Below, one piece after another: positions 44,173 through 52,700 of a DNA stretch of 64,000 nucleotides. A program made the translations under genes and the position numbers. A model generated the notes under the pieces. It ran no database searches and was not told where the DNA came from. It worked only from the letters and a program-made list of their open reading frames with translations. Origin of the DNA: Bradyrhizobium sp. AUGA SZCCT0158 (GTDB taxonomy: Bacteria > Pseudomonadota > Alphaproteobacteria > Rhizobiales > Xanthobacteraceae); NCBI RefSeq assembly GCF_018130065.1, contig NZ_JAFCME010000012.1:124001-188000 (forward strand), written 5' to 3'. How positions within the stretch are numbered: the stretch's first letter is position 1; every line of letters begins with the position of its first letter.

Positions 44173-44201
44173 CAAAAAGAAGGCCCGCCTAAGCGGGCCT
44201 T
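44173..44201 (-). terminator. Rho-independent terminator of the phasin gene
   Basis: Arms AGGCCCGC (44181-44188) and GCGGGCCT (44193-44200) with a four-base loop, followed on the minus strand by TCTTTTT. It lies 27 bases after the phasin stop. Confidence 0.85.
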
Positions 44202-44227
44202 CCAAAAGGGCAGTTGGCAGATCGCTA

Positions 44228-44704
44228 TCAGGCGGTCTTGCTGTAGACCTTGGAGAAGTTGTCCTGAGCGGTCTTGGCGCTGTCGGCGACGAGCTTGCCG
44301 AGATACTCGGTGGTGGCCTTCGCCCGCGAGACGAACACTTCGCCACGCGCACGGACCATGTCCGACTGGATCTGGGCGGCTTCGCTCAGCGACTTGGCCG
44401 AAGCGAGCTTGTCGATGCCGGCGAAGAACGCTTCCGCGTCCTGATAAAACGCCTGCTGGATGTTACGGCTGATCTTGGCTGCCTCGGAAACCGAACCGGC
44501 AACGGCGGTCTCGATGGCAGCGGTCACCTTCTCGGAACCGGCATGCATGTCGGCGGCGCGAACCTTCGCGGTCTCGGCCTGCTTCTTCACGAACTCACGG
44601 GCAGCTTCCGGAACTTCCAGGTTCTGGAGCTTGGTGAACGCCTCGGTGACGGGCGCGAAGGCTTCCTTGACGGTGTTCAGCACGGAATTGGTTTCGGTGG
44701 TCAT
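44228..44704 (-). CDS. Phasin family protein
   Basis: A 158-residue, almost wholly helical, alanine-rich protein with no leader, typical of the Phasin_2 family that coats polyhydroxyalkanoate granules. The central FYQDAEAFFAGIDKLASAKS is characteristic. It stabilises granules and limits their size. The gene is monocistronic: it has its own terminator and a 310-base upstream region with a perfect inverted repeat. The class III-like PHA synthase genes lie 0.9 kb upstream on the same strand. Confidence 0.92.
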   Translation of the reverse strand: MTTETNSVLNTVKEAFAPVTEAFTKLQNLEVPEAAREFVKKQAETAKVRAADMHAGSEKVTAAIETAVAGSVSEAAKISRNIQQAFYQDAEAFFAGIDKLASAKSLSEAAQIQSDMVRARGEVFVSRAKATTEYLGKLVADSAKTAQDNFSKVYSKTA

Positions 44705-45014
44705 TGGGGTCTCTCCATCCTCAGGTTTGAGCTATGGGCTCACCCCGTCCGGAGTGGCCCGGGGCGAGATCGTTGTGCCATAGTTAATGGTGCAACGCAA
44801 CATCAATGTTGCATCGCGATATCACGAATACGTGATCGGCCTCAATGATAGGCGGTTTGCCTAGGGAACCGGCAAAAGTTCCACTTTAGTCTTAGCCTCG
44901 GACGAATAGCCGAGGCCCCACGCCTACTTTGCATGGGGTTGTTTCGCGATTTTGAGTCCGGGCTGGACGGCGGGCTTAGTGCTTGACGGCCGGTTCTAGT
45001 GCTGGACGGCGCGC
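44705..45014. other. Upstream region of the phasin gene
   Basis: This 310-base gap holds the phasin promoter. Notable parts are the inverted repeat at 44797-44812, a second inverted repeat ATCACGAATACGTGAT at 44821-44836 (6-base arms), and at its far end four imperfect tandem copies of GCTGGACGGCGCGCTTAGT running into the GNAT gene's 3' end. No further gene was seen. Confidence 0.6.
44797..44812. promoter_or_regulatory. Candidate PhaR-like operator of the phasin gene
   Basis: GCAACATCAATGTTGC has perfect 7-base arms around a two-base centre, about 93 bases before the phasin start. TGCAACGCA overlaps its left side. Phasin genes are commonly repressed by PhaR at TGC/GCA-rich palindromes near the promoter, so this is a plausible site. 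No phaR gene is in the window. Confidence 0.5.
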
Positions 45015-45032
45015 TTAGTGCTGGACGGCGCC
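44960..45032. repeat. Four imperfect tandem repeats of about 20 bases
   Basis: Units start near 44960, 44981, 45001 and 45020, each based on GCTGGACGGCGCGCTTAGT. The last units include the end and stop codon of the GNAT gene, so on the minus strand each unit would encode AVxH followed by a stop. It looks like a slippage duplication of the gene's 3' tip. Confidence 0.75.
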
Positions 45033-45608
45033 TGGGAGCCCGAAGGCTTCCAGCTGCGCCCGGACCTGCGCCACATTGTGCCCGAGCACGACGATGTCGT
45101 GCTTCTTGCCGCCGACGTCGCGGACGTGGTCCCGCAGCAGGGCCTCGGCCTTGAAGCCGAGGCTCTCGAACAGAGCGATCGCCGCCTGCTGGTCGACGGT
45201 CATCTGCACCGAGAGCTTTTCCAGCCCGGCACCCAGCGCCAGCGCGAAGGTCTCCTGCGACAGCGCCCGGCCGACGCCCTGCCCGCGCACGTCCTGGGAC
45301 ACCACCATCCGGATCTCGCCGACATGCGGCGACCAGGAATGCGGGTCGCGCACCAGCGTGCCGCAACCGACCACCGCGTCGCCTTTCACCGCCAGGAGGC
45401 TCGTGATCTGCCCGCGCTCGATCTCGTTGATCCAGGCCGACAGCACCTTGGGCTGGCTGATGTTGCGCGGCAGGAACAAGAGATCGTGGGTCGGCAGTTT
45501 TTGCGCGAAGGCAAGCACCGCAGCTTCGTCGGCGCGGGACATCAGGCGGAATTCGATCTCGCCGGCGTCGGTTTGGGCGTGGCGCGGATAGGAACGTGTT
45601 TCGCTCAT
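45015..45608 (-). CDS. GNAT family N-acetyltransferase
   Basis: A 197-residue GNAT fold with the acetyl-CoA binding segment VVSQDVRGQGVGRALSQETF (motif A, R-G-Q-G-V-G) and a C-terminal LFESLGFKAEALLRDHV. Its start overlaps the end of the PHA synthase gene by four bases, so it is translationally coupled to phaC. The target is unknown; regulation of PHA or acyl-CoA metabolism by acetylation is possible but only inferred. The C-terminal codons are part of a tandem repeat array. Confidence 0.87.
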   Translation of the reverse strand: MSETRSYPRHAQTDAGEIEFRLMSRADEAAVLAFAQKLPTHDLLFLPRNISQPKVLSAWINEIERGQITSLLAVKGDAVVGCGTLVRDPHSWSPHVGEIRMVVSQDVRGQGVGRALSQETFALALGAGLEKLSVQMTVDQQAAIALFESLGFKAEALLRDHVRDVGGKKHDIVVLGHNVAQVRAQLEAFGLPGAVQH

Positions 45609-46690
45609 GTTGATCTCTTACCTAACCAGTTGTCCAATTTCGGCCACAGCCGCTTGATTGCGTTGGCGCCGGCGACGACGCTGACATGGCCGCCCTTCAG
45701 GATCACCTCTTCCTTGTCGGACGAGCCGACCTTGGCGATCAGGTGCTTGGCCGCGTCATAGGGCACGATGTGATCGTGCTCGGCGACCGCATGCAGGATC
45801 GGCACCTTGATGTCGGCAATTTTGGCCGCACGGCCGCCGACGCTCATGGTGTCGTTGAACAGCTTGTTGTCCCACATCAGGTCCTTGGTAATGGCGCGAA
45901 AATATTCGCCGGCCAGCGGCAAGGTGTCCGTGCCCCAGCGATCCATCATCCGGTAGGCCTTGACGTATTCGTCGTTCCAGATGTTCTCCCACAAATTCAC
46001 CTGACTGAGGGCGCGCGACGCCGGCCGCAGCATTTCGAACGACGACAGGATCATTTCCGGCGGCACATTGCCGATGCTGTCGACGAGGCGATCGACGTCG
46101 AAATAGCGTCGGTCCGAGAAATTCGAGAACAGCTTCATCTCGCGGAAGTCGATCGGCGTGGTGAAGCAGATCAGATTCTTCATCGGTCCATCGTTGAAGA
46201 TCGAGCCGTACAGCAGCGACAGCACGCCGCCGAAGCAATAGCCGATCACGGTGACGTCCGTTTCGCCGGAATCCTGCTGCACGCGGCGGACGCAATCCGG
46301 GATGAAGTCGAGGACGTAATCCTCCATCCGCAGCGATTTTTCCTCCGGCTTCGGCGCGGTCCAGTCCATCATGTAGACGTCGTAGCCGCGCTTGAGCAGG
46401 AATTCGATGAAGCTCTGGCCGGGCACCATGTCGAGGATGTAGCCGCGGTTGGTGGTTGCCATCACGATCAGGATCGGCACGCGGTAGATTTCGTCCGCGA
46501 TCGGGCGATAGTGATAGAGGTTCAGCGTGCCGCGGCTGAGCAACACGTCCTTCGGCGTCGAACCCAGCGCGGGGCCCGACGAGGAGATGTATTCGACGCC
46601 CTTGATGCTGCGCTGGATCGCGCGCTGTACCTCGGACTGGATCCGCTCGGGTATCGACGCCAGATCGAGGGCTGCGGCGGGCGCGTTCAT
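45605..46690 (-). CDS. phaC: Class III-type poly(3-hydroxyalkanoate) synthase subunit PhaC
   Basis: A 361-residue alpha/beta-fold PHA synthase. The lipase-box variant is GYCFGG (about residue 149), with cysteine as nucleophile; the aspartate is in AEHDHIVP and the histidine in KGGHVSVVAG. The length of about 360 fits class III, which needs a PhaE partner, and a PhaE-like gene overlaps its start by four bases. It polymerises hydroxyacyl-CoA into storage polymer in the cytoplasm. Synthases of other classes probably exist elsewhere in the genome. Confidence 0.92.
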   Translation of the reverse strand: MNAPAAALDLASIPERIQSEVQRAIQRSIKGVEYISSSGPALGSTPKDVLLSRGTLNLYHYRPIADEIYRVPILIVMATTNRGYILDMVPGQSFIEFLLKRGYDVYMMDWTAPKPEEKSLRMEDYVLDFIPDCVRRVQQDSGETDVTVIGYCFGGVLSLLYGSIFNDGPMKNLICFTTPIDFREMKLFSNFSDRRYFDVDRLVDSIGNVPPEMILSSFEMLRPASRALSQVNLWENIWNDEYVKAYRMMDRWGTDTLPLAGEYFRAITKDLMWDNKLFNDTMSVGGRAAKIADIKVPILHAVAEHDHIVPYDAAKHLIAKVGSSDKEEVILKGGHVSVVAGANAIKRLWPKLDNWLGKRST

Positions 46691-47067
46691 TTTTGCTCTC
46701 CCTCCGACGGGGGACGCTTGGTGCGCGGTGGCCGCGCCGCGCCATAGCCGCCCTCGGGCGCCAGCGAATTGTGATGGATCTGGTGCAGCATCGCCTTGAT
46801 CTCGTTGAGTTGGCCTTCGATGCCCTGGATACGCTCGGCCATGCCGACCATTTGCGCCCGGCTCGGCAAATTCATGCTGACGAGATATTTCTCCATCAGC
46901 TCGCCGAGCTGCTTCTGCGCGCCCGCCGTGGCGCCGCCGACCTGGTTCATCACCTTGGAAAATTCGGGCGAAGCCATCGCCTGGTTGGCAAAGGAGTTGA
47001 ACCCCTTCTCCATCTCTCCGATCATCGTCTGCCAGATCACGGCAGGATCGTTGCCCTTGTCGGCCAT
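46687..47067 (-). CDS. phaE: Short PhaE-like subunit of PHA synthase
   Basis: A 126-residue helical protein. Its middle, NLPSRAQMVGMAERIQGIE, resembles the conserved C-terminal region of PhaE, and it ends in a basic, proline-rich tail. PhaE proteins are normally about 350 residues, so this is a minimal form. Its stop overlaps the phaC start by four bases, supporting a PhaEC complex. ATG 47067 (MADKGNDPA) was chosen; the longer in-frame version covers an untranslated region. It could also be called a phasin-like accessory protein. Confidence 0.75.
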   Translation of the reverse strand: MADKGNDPAVIWQTMIGEMEKGFNSFANQAMASPEFSKVMNQVGGATAGAQKQLGELMEKYLVSMNLPSRAQMVGMAERIQGIEGQLNEIKAMLHQIHHNSLAPEGGYGAARPPRTKRPPSEGEQK

Positions 47068-47322
47068 AGGCGCCCTCCCTTGGTTACGAGCGCTTTGCCA
47101 CGCCTCGGATATTATTCCGCCATACCACACCGTTGCGGCGTGGCGGTCAACCGGGCGACATGGCGTTTTGAAGCGAAGTGGATAGCGGTTCGCGTCTGGA
47201 AACGCGCCCAAAACAAGGGACTGGTTAACAGTGAGCTGCAAAGCCTTCTGCGATGCGGTAAACCGTGCCATACAAGACCCCAACAAGGTACCATCGCAGG
47301 ACTGATACAAAGGACCGCCGCC
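47068..47322. promoter_or_regulatory. Divergent promoter region, phaE and alpha/beta hydrolase
   Basis: This 255-base gap separates the leftward phaE-phaC-GNAT unit from the rightward hydrolase gene. It carries a moderately AT-richer centre and no gene-like ORF of its own, so the promoters of both units should lie here. No clear operator was found. Confidence 0.4.
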
Positions 47323-48240
47323 GTGACGCTTGCCCATCAGCCGCCGCAGATCGCCCACGCCAATGGCATCGACATTTGCTACGAAGTCTTCGGCGATTCC
47401 GGCGCGGAACCGCTGCTGCTGATCATGGGTCTCGGTGCCCAAATGATCCATTGGGACGATGATTTCTGCCGCCAGCTTGCCGCGCGCGGTTTTCGCGTCA
47501 TCCGTTTCGACAACCGCGATATCGGCAAATCCTCAAGGATGACCGGCGGCAAGCGACTGACCGCGCTCGAACTGCTCAAGCTGAAATTCCTGAGGATCCC
47601 GGTCGCCGCGCCCTACAAACTGATCGACATGGCCAAGGACACGGTCGGCCTGATGGATGTGCTCGGCATCAAGTCGGCGCATCTGGTCGGCGCATCGATG
47701 GGCGGCATGATCGCGCAGGAAGTCGCGATCTCGTTTCCGGCGCGGGTGCGCTCGCTGACCTCGATCATGTCGACGACGGGCAGTCCAAAAGTGCCGGGGC
47801 CGACGCGCGAAGCCGCCGCCATGCTGATGGCGCCACCGCCCGCGACCAAGGAAGAGTATTTCGAGCGGTTTGCGAAAACCTGGAAAATCCTGCGCGTCGG
47901 CTCGTTCCCGGAAGACGAAGCGGCCGACCGCTCGCGCGCCGAACGCACCTATGAACGCGGCCTCAATCCCGCCGGCGTCGGCCGGCAGCTGCGCGCGGTG
48001 CTTGCCTCCGGCAGCCGCAAGGAGCGGCTTGGTGCCGTGAAAGCGCCGACGCTGGTCATCCACGGCACCGTCGATCCGCTGGTGCGGATTGAAGGCGGCA
48101 AGGACACCGCGGCCTCCATTCCCGGCGCAAAGCTTGTCATGATCGACGGCATGGGCCACGCGCTGCCGATCCCGATGTGGCCGCAGATCATCGATGCCAT
48201 CGACAAGCACGCACATGGCGCGGCGGCGAAGGCGGCTTGA
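47323..48240 (+). CDS. Alpha/beta hydrolase
   Basis: A 305-residue hydrolase with nucleophile elbow VGASMGGMIAQ (about 128), acid region HGTVDPLV and histidine in GMGHALPI. The oxyanion region reads IMGLGAQM. GTG 47323 was chosen, after AAAGGACC; the long in-frame upstream frame runs antisense to phaE and is spurious. It is divergent from the PHA synthase genes, so polymer, oligomer or ester hydrolysis is a reasonable guess, but the family is broad. Confidence 0.83.
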   Translation: MTLAHQPPQIAHANGIDICYEVFGDSGAEPLLLIMGLGAQMIHWDDDFCRQLAARGFRVIRFDNRDIGKSSRMTGGKRLTALELLKLKFLRIPVAAPYKLIDMAKDTVGLMDVLGIKSAHLVGASMGGMIAQEVAISFPARVRSLTSIMSTTGSPKVPGPTREAAAMLMAPPPATKEEYFERFAKTWKILRVGSFPEDEAADRSRAERTYERGLNPAGVGRQLRAVLASGSRKERLGAVKAPTLVIHGTVDPLVRIEGGKDTAASIPGAKLVMIDGMGHALPIPMWPQIIDAIDKHAHGAAAKAA

Positions 48241-48344
48241 TCAGGTTACTTCCGGGTAACTTCGTGAGCGCGGGGTGCCCTCTTCCGCAGAACAGGGCCG
48301 AGGCCTATAGACGGCGCACCGATATCGCCACATGGAGCCCGAAC

Positions 48345-48806
48345 ATGGATCTTGCTTTCCGGCCGCGCGCAGCGTTAGCCGCCGTCATTCTGTTGGCCCT
48401 TGCCGCTCCCGCCGCCTACGCCGCCTCGCCGCAACAGGAAGCCAACAGAAAAGCCGTGCTCGAATTCTATGAGAAGGGCCTGAACCAAAAAGACGCCGAC
48501 GGTGCGATCGCCTATATGGGCGACCGCTATGTCCAGCACAATCCGAATGCCGCTGACGGTCCCGAGGGTTTTCGCAAGTTCATCGGATTCCTGCGCGAGA
48601 AATTCCCGAACTCCCGCAGCGAGATCAAGCGTTCGTTCGTGGACGGCGATTACGTCATCCTGCATGTTCACGCCGTTCGCGAGCCGGGCACGAGAGGGAA
48701 CGCGATCATCGACATCTTCAAGCTCGAGAACGGCAAGATCGTCGAGCATTGGGACGTGGTCCAGCCGATCCCCGAGAATCCGGCAAACAACAACACGATG
48801 TTCTGA
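48345..48806 (+). CDS. Secreted SnoaL-like protein
   Basis: A 153-residue protein with a signal peptide (ALAAVILLALAAPAAYAAS) and an NTF2/SnoaL fold: AVLEFYEKGLNQKDADGAIA, the YVQHNP strand, and IDIFKLENGKIVEHWDVVQP are standard motifs. Such exported SnoaL-like proteins are common but mostly of unknown function; a ligand-binding or hydrolytic role is possible. ATG 48345 precedes the leader. Confidence 0.85.
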   Translation: MDLAFRPRAALAAVILLALAAPAAYAASPQQEANRKAVLEFYEKGLNQKDADGAIAYMGDRYVQHNPNAADGPEGFRKFIGFLREKFPNSRSEIKRSFVDGDYVILHVHAVREPGTRGNAIIDIFKLENGKIVEHWDVVQPIPENPANNNTMF

Positions 48807-48821
48807 GGGCGGGCTGCAGGG

Positions 48822-48906
48822 TGGGCAAAGGCGCGCTTGCGCCGTGCTCACCTCGCTATTTGGATCACCTGGAGAGATGGTGGGCACGCTTGCGCTTTGC
48901 CCACCC
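48822..48906. repeat. Dispersed palindrome with GGGTGGGCAAAGGCGC arms
   Basis: The left part begins GGGTGGGCAAAGGCGCGCTT and the right part, TTGCGCTTTGCCCACCC, is its near complement. It fills the gap between convergent genes. It resembles the GTAGGGTGGGTT type at 16.9 kb only in its outer GGGTGGG. Confidence 0.6.
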
Positions 48907-48919
48907 TACGAATCGAAAC

Positions 48920-49594
48920 TCAGCTCTTCGTTGCGATCCAGATGATGTGACGCGCGCCGCCGCCTCTTCCGGTGGCGCGCACGGCAACCTCGTTCACATC
49001 GAAGCCGGCGGTACGCAGCCGTTTTGAGAACGGCGGATTCGGACCCGACGACCAGACCGCGAGGACGCCGCCGGGCCGCAGCGCCGTATGTGCCGCGCCC
49101 AATCCGGCTGAACTGTAGAGCCCATCATTGGCCTTGCGGGTCAGACCTTCGGGGCCGTTGTCGACGTCGAGCAGAATGGCATCGAATTTCGATCGGGAAG
49201 ACCGGATGATTTCGGTGACGTCCACTTCCTGAATGCTGACGCGCGTATCGTTCAGGCTGCCGCCAAAAATCTCCGCCATCGGGCCCCGCCCCCAGGCGAC
49301 GACGGCCGGTACCAGTTCAGCCACCACGATCCGCGCCCCAGCACCGAGCACCGCAAGCGCGGCCCGCAGCGTAAAGCCCATGCCCAGTCCGCCGATCAGC
49401 AGATGCGGCTTCTTGTTCGCTTCCAGCTTCTTGACCGCAAGGGTGGCGAGCGCGGCTTCGGAACCACTGAGGCGGCTGTTCATCAGCTCGTTGGTGCCGA
49501 GCATGATGGAGAACTCTTTGCCGCGCTTCATCAGGCGGAGTTCCGCATCGGTGCCGGGAATATGTGCGGTGTCGAGCTTTTCCCAGGGAATCAT
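48920..49594 (-). CDS. Spermidine synthase-like methyltransferase-fold protein
   Basis: A 224-residue protein of the spermidine/spermine synthase superfamily. The nucleotide motif LLIGGLGMGFTLRAAL (about 66) and the acidic VVAELVPAVVAW strand end match, and DAILLDVDNGPEGL carries the catalytic-type aspartate. The N-terminal domain is short. Polyamine synthesis is uncertain because no decarboxylase gene is near; a distinct methyl or aminopropyl transfer is possible. Confidence 0.8.
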   Translation of the reverse strand: MIPWEKLDTAHIPGTDAELRLMKRGKEFSIMLGTNELMNSRLSGSEAALATLAVKKLEANKKPHLLIGGLGMGFTLRAALAVLGAGARIVVAELVPAVVAWGRGPMAEIFGGSLNDTRVSIQEVDVTEIIRSSRSKFDAILLDVDNGPEGLTRKANDGLYSSAGLGAAHTALRPGGVLAVWSSGPNPPFSKRLRTAGFDVNEVAVRATGRGGGARHIIWIATKS

Positions 49595-49618
49595 GAGGGG
49601 GTTCTAGCATGATTTTTT

Positions 49619-49740
49619 CGTCGTCCCGGCGAAGGCCGGGACCCATAACCACAAATGCTGGTGGTTACGAAGACTCGTCGAACAGCTTTTTTAGACCGAT
49701 AGATCACGCGGTATGGGTCTCGGCGTTCGCCGGGACGACG
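49619..49740. repeat. CGTCGTCCCGG palindrome, copy 2 of 2
   Basis: Perfect 15-base outer arms CGTCGTCCCGGCGAA (49619-49633) and TTCGCCGGGACGACG (49726-49740), with inner ACCCATA (49641-49647) and TATGGGT (49712-49718). The layout and parts match the element at 32555-32699. Confidence 0.85.
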
Positions 49741-49748
49741 GATGAAGA

Positions 49749-52700
49749 CTATCCCCCCGCCCACACATCCAGCACGTAGCGGTTCCTGGCGCCGAGATCG
49801 TCGATCCAGCGCAGGCCTGCTGCTTCGTCCGCGCCCGTGCGTTCGCGATAGATCGACACCAGCGCTGCCTTGACGTCCGGCTCCATCTTGCCGCCGTCGC
49901 CGCAGACATAGACGATCGCGCCCTTCTCGATCAGGTTCCACACTTGGTCCTTCTGCGCCGCGACCAGGTGCTGCACATAGGTCTTCGGCCCGTCGGCGCG
50001 CGAGAACGCGGTGTGCAGATCGGTGATGCCGTTGGCGGCGAACGCTTTCAATTCATCCGCATAGAGGAAATCCTGCTCGGGATGGCGACAGCCGAAAAAC
50101 AGCATCGCCGGGCCTAGGCTCGCGCCCTTGGCCTTGCGGTCGGCGCGCTCCTGCAGGAAGCCGCGGAACGGCGCCAGCCCCGTGCCGGGGCCGATCATGA
50201 TGATCGGCACCGACGCATCGTCCGGCAGGCGGAAGCCCGCCTTGGTCTCGCGTACCGTGGCATGGATGGTGTCGCCGGCGCGGCGGCCGGCGAGATAGTT
50301 CGAGCAGACGCCCTTGTAGACGCCGCGGCCCGAACTTGCGGGCGCTTCGACCACGCCGACGGTGACGCTGCAACGCGAGGCATCGCCCGCCGGTGACGAC
50401 GAGATCGAGTAATAGCGCGGCGCCAGCAGCGACAGCATTTCGAGATAAGCATGGAACGGCAGCTCGCAGGCCGGATACTCTTCCATCAGGTCGAACACCG
50501 ATTTGCGCTTCGCCAGAACGTCGGTGCGATAGAGCTCAGTGGAGGTGGCATCGTCGCCGATATAGGCCAGCAGCTTCGGTTTGGTCATCGGACAACGCGT
50601 GTTTTCCGACATGATCTGGATCTGCTTGCGGGTCGCGATCTGCTGCAACTCGACAAACTCGGTCAGCAAACGTCCGACCGACACGGCGTCGCCAGTCGGC
50701 AGTTGCGCGCGGCGGCCTTCGGCGACCGCGAGCCTGATCTGGTCGGCGGGCAGGAAGCCGAAACGGCGCGCGACGGAATCGACCAGCGCCGGATCGTTGC
50801 GCGGTACCACGCTGAGGTGATCGCCGACGCGGTAGGAAACGCCCGGCGGCAGTTGCACTTCGATATGCCGCGTCGAGCGGTCGGACGGATTGGCGCCGGC
50901 CTTGTTCTGCAGCTCGGAATTGAGCTGCACCTTCATCGGCGAAACGCCGCCCTGCGTCACGATCACGTTGACGGCGGTCGGCGCCACCGGCTCGATCGTG
51001 TACAGCGGCGCATCGTCGGCGCTGCGGGTGAAGGTCGACGCGAGGCCGAACTCCTTGGTGGCCGCGGCGGCGGCGGCGGCAAACCATTTTTCGAACTGGC
51101 CGTCGAGATCGCTGCGGGCATCGCCCTCGCCCCGCCCATGGACGCTGCGCGCGCCATGCGCGGTCATTTGTTCGTCGATCATGCGCGGCACCGACTGATA
51201 GGTCGCCGCCCAGTCGCTGTTGCCGCAGCCGAACACCGCGTAACGGACTTTGGCCAGCGCGTCCTTGGGCAAGCCGCTGTCCAGCCATTTGACGAATTGC
51301 GTGGCGTTGTCGGGGGCTGCGCCATTATAGGAGGCGCAGAAGATCAGGACGCCGCCCTGCTCCGGCAGCTTGCCGACGTAGTCATCGAGCGCGCCGAGTT
51401 TGGTCGCAAATCCGTTGACCTCGGCAAGGTCGGCGACGCGGGTGGCGAGTTCTTCGGCGGTGCCGAGGTTGGAGCCGTAGAGCACCAGCAGCGGCGTGTT
51501 GTGGCCGGGGCGGGTCCGGGCCGGCGCTGCGGCCGTGTTCGAGGCCGCCACCGCGGCAGCCGCGCGACCGGCGAACGCGCCGCGCTCCTTGTCGGCGCGC
51601 GGGCGCACCTTGATCTTGAATCCGTCCGGCTTGATCGTCAGCGTCTCTTTCAAATGCATCTGGTAGCGGTTGACGTCGATCAGCTTGAAGCGCTGCAGGA
51701 TCATGCCGATCGCCAGCGCCGCCTCGTGCATCGCAAATCCACGCCCGATACAGGCGCGCTGGCCATTGCCGAACGGTTTCCAGGCGTTGACCGGGCGCTT
51801 GGCCTCGGCCTCGCGGCTGAAATTCTCCGGATCGAACGCGTCCGGGTTCGGTCCCCACACGCTGGGATCGCGGTGCAGCGCCATCACGAGCACGGTGACG
51901 AAGGTGTTTTTCTTCAGCTTGTATTTGCCGCCGATGGTCTCGTCCTGGAGCGGGGCGATGCCGTAGGCCGGCGCCGGCGGCCACAGCCGCAGCGCCTCCT
52001 TCAGTATCTGCGTGATGTAGGTCAGCTGCGTGACCTGCTGATAGGTCGGGCGCGCGTCGATATCGGGGCCGAGCACGCGGTCGACTTCCTCATAGGCCTT
52101 CTTCAGCACGTCGGGATGCTTGAGCAGCGCATAGAGCGTGCAGGACAAGAGGCCGCTGGTGGTCTCATGGCCCGCGATCAGGAAGGTGTTGATCTGGTAG
52201 CGGATGTTGACGTCGTCGAGCTGCTCGCCGGTGGCGCGGTCGACGCCGGTCATCATGGCGCCGAGCATATCCTTCTTGCCCTCGGCGGCTTCCGCGTTAC
52301 CGCGGCGCTCGGCGATGATCTCGTCGACCATCTTGTTCATGAAGGCGACGTCCAGCGCCAGATCCTTGCGGCGCTTCTGCAGCCACAGGCCTTCGAGCGG
52401 GATGCCGCGGGTCATCATGATGGTCTCGAGCGAGCGCACCAGCGATTCCACGAATGGATGATAGTCGCGGCGGTAGAACGAATTGAAGCGGTAGTCGAAG
52501 CCGCAAAGGCCGATGGTGTCGAGCGTCAATGCGGTCATGTCATGGACGACGTCGATTTCCTCGTCGCCGTTCAGCCGCTCCCACTTCTTGACCAGCTGCT
52601 CGGCGATGTCGACCATGCTCGGATGATAGGACGTCATCGCGCGGTTGCCGAACGGCTGCAGCAGGATGTTGTGCGCCTTGCTCCAGTTCGGCTCCGACGT

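Noticed and set aside
46693..47322. Upstream extension of the plus-strand hydrolase gene at 47323
   Set aside because: The extension runs antisense through phaE and shows no domain; a GTG after AAAGGACC fits the family start.
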